Below are positions 58,034 through 64,000 of a DNA stretch of 64,000 nucleotides, one piece after another. Position 1 is the stretch's first letter, and each line of letters begins with the position of its first letter. The notes below the pieces were generated by a model. It did not search any database and was not told where the DNA came from. It was given only the letters and a program-made list of their open reading frames with translations. The stretch is from Vulcanococcus limneticus LL (GTDB lineage Bacteria > Cyanobacteriota > Cyanobacteriia > PCC-6307 > Cyanobiaceae). The stretch spans positions 1 to 64,000 of the forward strand of contig NZ_NQLA01000001.1 in the NCBI RefSeq assembly GCF_002252705.1, in the 5' to 3' direction. Made by a program: the position numbers and the translations under genes.

Positions 58034-58194
58034 AGGCAACGCCTTTCGCCCGCTTCACCCAACGGCCGTCTGCGGTTTCTACCGTTCGCAGCACGCCAGC
58101 GCCCTGACCCTTCCGGTGGCCTGCCCGCCAGGCTCCCACCGCCGGGGTCGTCGCTGCGTTCGAGCTCCGTTGACCTCCGTTGCTGACATCGCCG

Positions 58195-60102
58195 ATGCCC
58201 ATCGCCCTGTTGGAAACGGCCTGGCTGGTTCCCGTCTATCCACTGCTGGCCGCTGTGGCGTCGCTGGCCTGGTCGCCCGGTCTGATCTCCCGCACCGGCC
58301 CACGCCCGTGCGGGTACATGAACCTGCTGATGGTCTCGCTGGCCTTCGTGCACAGCGTGGTTGCTCTCATCGCCCTGCACACCAATGCCAGCGCCGGCGC
58401 CGAGGCCCTCTATCGCCCCGTGAGCTTCGGCTGGACCTGGCTGAGCACCGCCGGTCTGCGCATCGGCTTCGACGGCCTGATCACGGAACCGGCCCTGGTG
58501 GCCATGACCGTGATCACCGGACTTCACGTGCTGGTGCAGCTCTATTCGATTGCCTACCTGGAGATGGACTGGGGCTGGCCTCGGTTCTTCGGTTCGCTCA
58601 GCTTCTTCGAGGCTGGCCTCTGCGCCCTGGTGCTCACCGATTCGCTGTTCTTCAGCTACGTGATCCTCGAGCTGCTCACGTTCGGCACCTATCTGATCGT
58701 GGGCACCTGGTACAACCAGTCGCTGGTGGTCAAGGGCGCCCGTGATGCCTTCCTCACCAAGCGCATCGGCGACCTGATTCTGCTGGCTGGCCTGATTGCG
58801 CTTCTGCCCATCACCGGCACCTGGAACTTCCATGGTCTCCAGGCCTGGGCCGCCGATCAGGTCAACAACGGCCATCCCCTGCCCCAGTTCCTGCCCGTGA
58901 TCCTGCTGGCCCTGATTGCCGGGCCCATGGGCAAGTGTGCCCAGATTCCCCTGCACCTCTGGCTCGATGAGGCGATGGAGAGCCCGCTTCCCTCCACCGT
59001 GCTGCGCAACTCGGTGGTGGTGGTGGGCGGCGCCTGGGTGCTGCTGCGGCTCGAGCCCCTGATCGAGCTGAGTCCGCTGGTGCAGGGCGTGCTGGTGATC
59101 GTGGGCGGGACCACCGCTGTGGTCGCCTCGCTGATCGCCCTGGCGCAGATCGATGTGAAGCGGGCGCTCTCCTTCCTCGTGAGCAGCTGGCTCGGCCTGC
59201 TGTTCGTGGCCGTGGGCCTGGGCGGAATCAGCGTCGCCGATCACCTGATGCTGGTGTATCCCCTGCCCATGGCGCTGATGCTGATGGCCATCGGCGCGAT
59301 CGTGCTCACCAACATCACCCAGGACTTGACCCAGCTCGGCGGTCTCTGGAACAAGCGACCGCTCATGGGTCTGGCTTTTCTCACCGGCGCCGCCGGCCTG
59401 ATGGCCCTGCCCCCCTTCGGCGGCTTTGCCGCCCTGCGCGAGCTGATGGAGCTCACCGCGGCCAGCTCCCATCCGCTGCTGCTCGGTGGCGTGGTGCTGC
59501 TCACCAATGCCCTGATCAGTGCCGGCCTGATCCGGGTGTTCGGCCTGATCTGGGGCGGTCGCCCCTCGGTGTTCACGGCCCGCTCCCCGGAAGTGCTGTG
59601 GCTGATGGCCCTGCCCACCTTCGTGCTGATGGGGTTGGTGCTGCATCAGCCCCAGCTGTTTGCGGTCAACGGCGTCTTCCCCCTCGCACCCCTGCCGGGC
59701 TGGGGACCCATGGCGGTGCCGCTGCTGTGCTCCACCCTCGTGGGGGGTGGGCTCTCGGCGATCTTCTACCTGCGCCCCCATCCGCTTGCCCATCTGCCCT
59801 CTGCCCTCGGTGGCCTCCAGGACTGGCTGGCCCACGACATGCAGACCGAGCGCTTCTACCACCGCACCGTGGTCTGGCTGGTGGTCTCCCTGGCCCGCCT
59901 GAGTGCCTGGTCCGATGACCGGCTGATCGATGGGTTCAGTGGCGCCTCCGGCGGCGCCGCCATGGCGGGCGCCCGTCGCCTCAGCCTCACCACCTCGGGC
60001 CGGTCCCAGGCCTATGCGCTGACCCTGATCCTCAGCGTGCTGCTGATGGCCGCCTGGCTCATCGCCTCCCCACCCACCGAACTCGTCCGCTCATTCCGCT
60101 GA
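58195..60102 (+). CDS. ndhF3: NAD(P)H dehydrogenase-like subunit NdhF3
   Basis: A 635-residue membrane subunit with about 15-16 helices. It includes Leu-Glu-Leu-Leu-Thr-Phe-Gly-Thr-Tyr-Leu-Ile-Val-Gly-Thr-Trp, Phe-Leu-Thr-Lys-Arg-Ile-Gly-Asp, Gly-Pro-Met-Gly-Lys-Cys-Ala-Gln-Ile-Pro (about residue 245) and Ile-Asp-Val-Lys-Arg-Ala-Leu-Ser-Phe. It is the paralogue of NdhF4 (leftward). In cyanobacteria ndhF3-ndhD3-cupA-cupS is the inducible, high-affinity CO2-uptake operon (NDH-1MS). Its stop shares one base with ndhD3. Confidence 0.93.
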   Translation: MPIALLETAWLVPVYPLLAAVASLAWSPGLISRTGPRPCGYMNLLMVSLAFVHSVVALIALHTNASAGAEALYRPVSFGWTWLSTAGLRIGFDGLITEPALVAMTVITGLHVLVQLYSIAYLEMDWGWPRFFGSLSFFEAGLCALVLTDSLFFSYVILELLTFGTYLIVGTWYNQSLVVKGARDAFLTKRIGDLILLAGLIALLPITGTWNFHGLQAWAADQVNNGHPLPQFLPVILLALIAGPMGKCAQIPLHLWLDEAMESPLPSTVLRNSVVVVGGAWVLLRLEPLIELSPLVQGVLVIVGGTTAVVASLIALAQIDVKRALSFLVSSWLGLLFVAVGLGGISVADHLMLVYPLPMALMLMAIGAIVLTNITQDLTQLGGLWNKRPLMGLAFLTGAAGLMALPPFGGFAALRELMELTAASSHPLLLGGVVLLTNALISAGLIRVFGLIWGGRPSVFTARSPEVLWLMALPTFVLMGLVLHQPQLFAVNGVFPLAPLPGWGPMAVPLLCSTLVGGGLSAIFYLRPHPLAHLPSALGGLQDWLAHDMQTERFYHRTVVWLVVSLARLSAWSDDRLIDGFSGASGGAAMAGARRLSLTTSGRSQAYALTLILSVLLMAAWLIASPPTELVRSFR

Positions 60103-61652
60103 TGGGACCGACTCCACTCGCTCTGCTGCTGGTCCTGCCCCTGGTGGGAACCCTGGTTCTGACCCTTCTGCCGGCGGGGTTCAGCTCCGCTCGCATCCGC
60201 AGCGTTGCCGCGCTCCCCGCTGCCCTGCAGGTTCTGCTTGCCCTGATCTGCTGGCAGCATCCGCCGGCCGATCTGCAGCTGTCCTGGCTTCCGACCCTGG
60301 GCCTCAGCCTGGATCTGGGCCTCGATGGGCTCTCCCTGCCGCTCGTGCTGCTCTGCGGCCTGCTCACCAGCCTGGCCATCCTCTCGGCGCCAGCGGATCA
60401 GAACCGACCACGGCTCTTCTTCTCCCTGATGCTGCTCACGAACCTGGGCGTGATGGGGGCGTTCCTGGCCCGCAATGCCCTGCTGTTCCTGCTGGCCTTT
60501 GAGCTGGTGCTGATCCCGCTCACGCTGCTGATTGCCACCTGGGGAGGGGAGCGCCGCGCCGGAGCCGCCATTCGCTATCTGCTTTACAGCGCTGTTTCAG
60601 GGCTGTGCATGCTCGCCGCAGTGCTCGCCTTCGCCTGGTTCAACGCGGCAGGCCCTGGATTCGATTTTGCCGATCTCGCCTCCGCTGAGCTCACGCCCGA
60701 GGCCCAGCGCTGGATCCTGGCCCTGCTGCTCCTGGCCTTCGGGCTGAAGCTGCCCGTGGTGCCCCTGCATGGCTGGCAGCCCTTCACCTACGGCCAGGCC
60801 TCCACCCCCGTGGTGATCCTGCTCGCCGGTGTCGTCTCCAAGCTGGGGGCCTATGGCCTGCTGCGTTTCGGCGTCGGCTTCCTGCCGGAGGCCTGGACCG
60901 CCTGGTCGCCCTGGATCGCCGCCGCCGGCGCCATCAGCGCGGTGTACGGGGCGCTCAACGCCATCGCCCAGACCGACATCCGTCGGCTGATGGCCTTCAG
61001 CTCCCTGGGGCACATGGGGCTGCTCGTGTTGGCACTCGCCGCGGCCACGCCGCTCAGCCTGCAGGGGGCGATCGCCCAGATGCTGGCCCACGGCCTGATC
61101 GTGGCCCTGCTGTTCGCCTGCGTCGGTTTGATCGAGCGCAAGACCGGCACCACCTCCATCCCCGAACTTTCGGGTCTGATGAATCCGCTGCGGGGCCTGC
61201 CGTTCACCATGGGCATGCTGCTGCTGGCCCTGATGGCCGCCGCCGGCATTCCCGGCCTGGCCGGCTTCCCCGCCGAGCTCGTGGTGTTCGAGGGCAGCTG
61301 GACCGCCTTCCCGGTGGCCACGCTGATCAGCCTGATTGCCTCGGGCTTCACCGCCGTGTATGCCATTCGCCTCTTCAACCGCGTCGGTTTCGGTCGACTG
61401 GACAACACGCATGCCGACTGGGCCCACACCCTCTGGAGTGAGCGGGCTCCGGCGATGGTCCTGACCGTGCTTGTGATCGCGGCGGGTCTCTGGCCCACGG
61501 CCCTCACCGGTTGGAGTGAGGCTGAGACGGCCGGTCTGGCTGTTCGGGCTCAGCCCTTCCTGCTCGGGGCTTCCGGCCCGACCATCGCCCGCTCCAGTAC
61601 CACCCTCGTTGCCGTCACCCTGCCTTCCGCTCCGGAGCTGCTGCCCTCATGA
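60102..61652 (+). CDS. ndhD3: NAD(P)H dehydrogenase-like subunit NdhD3
   Basis: A 516-residue antiporter-like subunit. Segments include Leu-Leu-Phe-Leu-Leu-Ala-Phe-Glu-Leu-Val-Leu-Ile-Pro (about residue 130), Leu-Lys-Leu-Pro-Val-Val-Pro-Leu-His-Gly-Trp, and Asp-Ile-Arg-Arg-Leu-Met-Ala-Phe-Ser-Ser-Leu-Gly-His-Met-Gly. It begins one base before the end of ndhF3 and overlaps cupA by four bases, so the operon is translationally coupled. It is part of the NDH-1MS CO2-uptake complex. Confidence 0.93.
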   Translation: MGPTPLALLLVLPLVGTLVLTLLPAGFSSARIRSVAALPAALQVLLALICWQHPPADLQLSWLPTLGLSLDLGLDGLSLPLVLLCGLLTSLAILSAPADQNRPRLFFSLMLLTNLGVMGAFLARNALLFLLAFELVLIPLTLLIATWGGERRAGAAIRYLLYSAVSGLCMLAAVLAFAWFNAAGPGFDFADLASAELTPEAQRWILALLLLAFGLKLPVVPLHGWQPFTYGQASTPVVILLAGVVSKLGAYGLLRFGVGFLPEAWTAWSPWIAAAGAISAVYGALNAIAQTDIRRLMAFSSLGHMGLLVLALAAATPLSLQGAIAQMLAHGLIVALLFACVGLIERKTGTTSIPELSGLMNPLRGLPFTMGMLLLALMAAAGIPGLAGFPAELVVFEGSWTAFPVATLISLIASGFTAVYAIRLFNRVGFGRLDNTHADWAHTLWSERAPAMVLTVLVIAAGLWPTALTGWSEAETAGLAVRAQPFLLGASGPTIARSSTTLVAVTLPSAPELLPS

Positions 61653-62959
61653 CCCCTCCCACCGCCGCGGTCACCGAGACGGTCCGCCAGCCCCTGATCC
61701 CCCCCTCCACCCATCCCTATGCGGATGTGATCCATCGGCTTGAGGCGGGCGGCTCGATGCTTCCGGATACGCCGGAAAACCTGATGCAGATCATCGGCAT
61801 CTACAAGGCCTATGCCGTGCCGATGGATTTCTACTGGCGCGATCTTCTCTATATCGCTGAGCGGGTTTTTCTCAATCCCCTGCCGGCGTTCAAGTACTTC
61901 ATCAGCCAGGACTATCTCGATCTTCCCAACTCCTACGCCGGTGAGCAGTCGAAGCTGCGCATCTGGCGCGGCGGCGAGAAGGCCCATCCTGAATTGCTGG
62001 AGTTCATGGCCAAGGGCGAAACCGGCAAGCTGCCCAAGCTGCTGCATCACCTCTGGCATGACCGGATCAACATGGAGTTTGCCGAGGCCTGCATGCAGGC
62101 CATGCTCTGGCACCAGAACATGGGCGGTCGCTTCAATGATTACCTAGCCAGCGACGCCTACCGGGCCAATGCCGACCGGGCCATCAAGGCCTATTTCCGC
62201 GGCAACCCCTTGATGTTGGGGCTCTACCGCCTGTTCCCTGAGATGTTCATGGAGCAGGTGAAGCAGATGAGCTACTACGCCAACCTGGGCCTGTTCTGGG
62301 AGGTGATGGCGCCCGTTTTCTTTGAGATGAGCGATATCTACGATGAGGGTGGCTTCAAGGGTGTGCCCGATGCCATGGACTTCCTGGTGAATGGCATCTT
62401 CGCCGTTGCTGGACGACCGATCTATCACCACGTCTACATCAATGGTGAATGCATCGAGATCATTCCCAAGAGTGAGGGCTTCACCTGGCTCTATGAAGCG
62501 GCTCTGCCCTATGTGGAAGCCGTGTTCTATCGCACAGCTCCCTTCCGCGGCACCAAGAGCTACAACGCCCAGGCCTATCAGGTGCCTGCCGAGCAGGCCG
62601 ACTTCCATTACGGCATCCTCTACGCCGATGTGTTCCCTGTGGGCTCTGCCGGCATCCCGCCCACCCTGCTGATGCAGGACATGCTCCATTTCCTGCCGCC
62701 CTATCTTGTGGATCTCTACAAGAATCACAAGCGCGGGGAGGCGGATCAGTTGATCCAGCTGGGTATTACCTTCCAGCGCTCGATGTACAACGTGACGTCG
62801 GCAGTGATCCAGGCCCTGCGCGGTGCCCTTCTGTATCCACTCGACGACACCGATCCCGAGCACCTGCTGGCCAACCGGCGCTTCTTCGAGGCCCAGATGG
62901 ATCGTTTCCTGCGGCCGGAGGCCCGTCTGCCCCAGGTCCAGACCCAGGACTACCGCTGA
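61649..62959 (+). CDS. cupA: CO2 hydration protein CupA (ChpY)
   Basis: A 436-residue soluble protein of the ChpX/ChpY family. It includes Asn-Leu-Met-Gln-Ile-Ile-Gly-Ile-Tyr-Lys, His-His-Leu-Trp-His-Asp-Arg-Ile-Asn-Met-Glu-Phe-Ala-Glu, Ala-Met-Leu-Trp-His-Gln, Glu-Ala-Val-Phe-Tyr-Arg, and Lys-Ser-Tyr-Asn-Ala-Gln-Ala-Tyr-Gln. His-Asp-Arg and nearby His/Glu are conserved with the CupB paralogue. It attaches to NdhD3/NdhF3 and catalyses vectorial CO2 hydration in the inducible complex. Start overlaps ndhD3 by four bases. Confidence 0.93.
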   Translation: MTPPTAAVTETVRQPLIPPSTHPYADVIHRLEAGGSMLPDTPENLMQIIGIYKAYAVPMDFYWRDLLYIAERVFLNPLPAFKYFISQDYLDLPNSYAGEQSKLRIWRGGEKAHPELLEFMAKGETGKLPKLLHHLWHDRINMEFAEACMQAMLWHQNMGGRFNDYLASDAYRANADRAIKAYFRGNPLMLGLYRLFPEMFMEQVKQMSYYANLGLFWEVMAPVFFEMSDIYDEGGFKGVPDAMDFLVNGIFAVAGRPIYHHVYINGECIEIIPKSEGFTWLYEAALPYVEAVFYRTAPFRGTKSYNAQAYQVPAEQADFHYGILYADVFPVGSAGIPPTLLMQDMLHFLPPYLVDLYKNHKRGEADQLIQLGITFQRSMYNVTSAVIQALRGALLYPLDDTDPEHLLANRRFFEAQMDRFLRPEARLPQVQTQDYR

Positions 62960-62981
62960 TTCCGCCGTTCCCTTCTATCCC

Positions 62982-63383
62982 ATGGCCAACATCATCGAGA
63001 CCGCCAAAGGTGCCGGTTGTTTCGGCACGCTTCTCACTGCGGTGGAGGTGGCCGGTCTCACCGGTGCCCTGGAGGGGCCTGGCCCGTTCACGGTGTTTGC
63101 CCCCGTGGACGACGCCTTTGCTGCCCTGCCACCGGGCACCGTGCAGACCCTGGTGGACAACCCTCCCCAGCTCGGTCGGATCCTCAAATTCCATGTGCTC
63201 AGCGGGGCCTACTCGCGTGAGGTGCTGGTGACCCAGCCGGAATGGGAGAGCCTGGAAGGCGCACCGGTGGCGATCCGCCGCGCCGATCCCTTCGAGGTGA
63301 AGAACGCCACCGTGGTGAGTGCCGACATCGTCTGCGACAACGGCATCGTTCACGTGATCGATCGGGTGATCCTGCCGGGTTGA
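62982..63383 (+). CDS. cupS: CupS, fasciclin-domain subunit of the CO2-uptake complex
   Basis: A 133-residue fasciclin (FAS1) domain protein: Ala-Gly-Cys-Phe-Gly-Thr-Leu-Leu-Thr-Ala-Val, Pro-Phe-Thr-Val-Phe-Ala-Pro-Val-Asp-Asp-Ala-Phe (FAS1 H1 box), Ile-Leu-Lys-Phe-His-Val-Leu-Ser-Gly, and Asp-Asn-Gly-Ile-Val-His-Val-Ile-Asp-Arg-Val (H2 box). No signal peptide, as in cyanobacterial CupS. CupS helps assemble the NDH-1MS complex. It follows cupA by 22 bp as the last gene of the operon. Confidence 0.94.
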   Translation: MANIIETAKGAGCFGTLLTAVEVAGLTGALEGPGPFTVFAPVDDAFAALPPGTVQTLVDNPPQLGRILKFHVLSGAYSREVLVTQPEWESLEGAPVAIRRADPFEVKNATVVSADIVCDNGIVHVIDRVILPG

Positions 63384-63643
63384 TTGCCGCCTTCAAGGGC
63401 TTCGGGGCTTCAGGAGTGGCTCGCCGACGTCTTCTCGTCGATCGAATAGCGGTTTATCACAAGCGACTTGTCATCCAGGGGATATGGGATTCCACGATTC
63501 CTGTATCTGCTTTCCGGGCTATACCAGTCCCCAGTCTTTGTGTGACAGCCCAGCTTGGGATGGGGCCCATGCGGATGGCTCCTCTTCAGGCTGGCCTTGT
63601 CACCCGTTCTGGATGGCTGTGATGCAAGCCTCCCGTTTTCTGG
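63384..63643. other. Region downstream of cupS without a clear gene
   Basis: No gene could be supported. The composition drops in GC toward 63450-63560. No terminator with a clear T-run was seen after cupS. Short frames on both strands have no family resemblance. The next signal is the broken gene that starts near 63644. Confidence 0.35.
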
Positions 63644-63925
63644 GTGCCGGCCGCCACGGCCCAGACCGCTGCAGGCCTCACCTCGGCCTAGGGGAAGACC
63701 TGCAAGCTGCGGGTGGTCGAGCAGTTTGATGTGCCCATGTCCGATGTCGCGGTGAAACTTGGTGCCACCGAGCCACAGGCCATGGATGATGGCAGCATTT
63801 CACTGGCTGACATCACAAAGAGTGGCCTCAGCTTCAATTGGAAGATCAGCGGCAAGCAGGTGGCGGGTTAGTGCAATGTCAATGGCAAAGGAACAATCAC
63901 GGAGTTCAAGCAGGGCCTGAACTGA
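63644..63925 (+). pseudogene. Secreted small protein broken by two in-frame TAG codons
   Basis: One reading frame runs from about 63644 to a TGA at 63923-63925. It begins with Val-Pro-Ala-Ala-Thr-Ala-Gln-Thr-Ala (like a signal-peptide end) and meets TAG at 63689. It then continues with Gly-Lys-Thr-Cys-Lys-Leu-Arg-Val-Val-Glu-Gln-Phe-Asp-Val-Pro, Ser-Leu-Ala-Asp-Ile-Thr-Lys and Phe-Asn-Trp-Lys-Ile-Ser-Gly, meets a second TAG at 63869, and resumes with Cys-Asn-Val-Asn-Gly-Lys-Gly-Thr-Ile-Thr. The family is unrecognised. Both stops preserve phase, so decay by point mutation fits. The likely start is lost. Confidence 0.5.
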
Positions 63926-64000
63926 TCGGGGTTGCCGCAGGCCCGTGACAAGCCCCCACGGTCAGTACTGATCGACCCGCACCGGTTTCAGCTGCCAGCT

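Noticed and set aside
63644-63925. Amber (TAG) recoding
   Set aside because: No suppressor tRNA seen. TAG and TGA are used as ordinary stops elsewhere. Decay explains the two stops more simply.

Overview
The window comes from the chromosome of a GC-rich alpha-cyanobacterium, most likely a freshwater or euryhaline Cyanobium/Synechococcus-type picocyanobacterium. The evidence is an alpha-carboxysome operon with form IA Rubisco, CbbX plus an acRAF-type Rubisco assembly factor, the OCP/CrtW/FRP photoprotection operon, a high-light-inducible protein, cyAbrB, and SbtA/SbtB together with two separate CO2-uptake NDH-1 operons. SbtA and the NDH-1MS CO2-uptake systems are not kept together in most open-ocean relatives. 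No rRNA, CRISPR array or recognisable insertion sequence was seen. The only RNA gene found is a tRNA-Pro(TGG).

Layout. 0-5 kb is accessory: the tail of a WYL-domain regulator, a TacA/TacT-like toxin-antitoxin pair, a divergent cluster of five unrecognised genes (coiled-coil proteins, a one-helix membrane protein and a SAP-like protein) and a PAS protein. 4.8-7.7 kb holds a Coq4-like protein, an MFS carrier, a peroxiredoxin-like protein and a small membrane protein. 7.7-12.3 kb looks less GC-rich and carries small-molecule and stress genes (VOC, CsaA, cupin, DUF1254, two DUF3721 proteins) and apparent gene debris. 12.3-36.6 kb is mixed chromosomal backbone: alpha/beta hydrolases, a MESH1-like HD protein, ocp-crtW-frp, a cluster of tiny membrane genes with an HLIP, cbpA-cbpM, two DUF305 proteins, a CPA-type antiporter, cyAbrB, tRNA-Pro, AlkB-like, ridA, a FutC-type ATPase, gloB, hisG, an ABC exporter, a GNAT protein, an HtrA-type lipoprotein protease and dnaA.

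36.6-63.4 kb is a nearly uninterrupted inorganic-carbon-concentrating island. Reading leftwards from 52.9 kb: sbtA-sbtB, csoS1, cbbL, cbbS, csoS2, csoSCA, csoS4A, csoS4B, csoS1E, a ferritin-like gene, ndhF4-ndhD4-cupB, acRAF and cbbX. To the right: rdgB (Ham1), csoS1D, a small unknown gene, an ODP-GGDEF fusion, a second unknown gene and the rightward operon ndhF3-ndhD3-cupA-cupS. Together these encode bicarbonate import and its PII-like regulator, two CO2-hydrating NDH-1 modules (constitutive-type CupB and inducible-type CupA), the Rubisco-loaded carboxysome with its carbonic anhydrase, and Rubisco assembly and repair. The less expected members are the O2/redox-type di-iron diguanylate cyclase, the two uncharacterised proteins and the extended shell protein CsoS1E.

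Decayed genes appear at 25.9-26.2 kb (frameshift at a C run) and 63.6-63.9 kb (two in-frame TAG codons), and possibly at 12.0-12.3 kb. All functional assignments rest on reading the translations. No database search was run.
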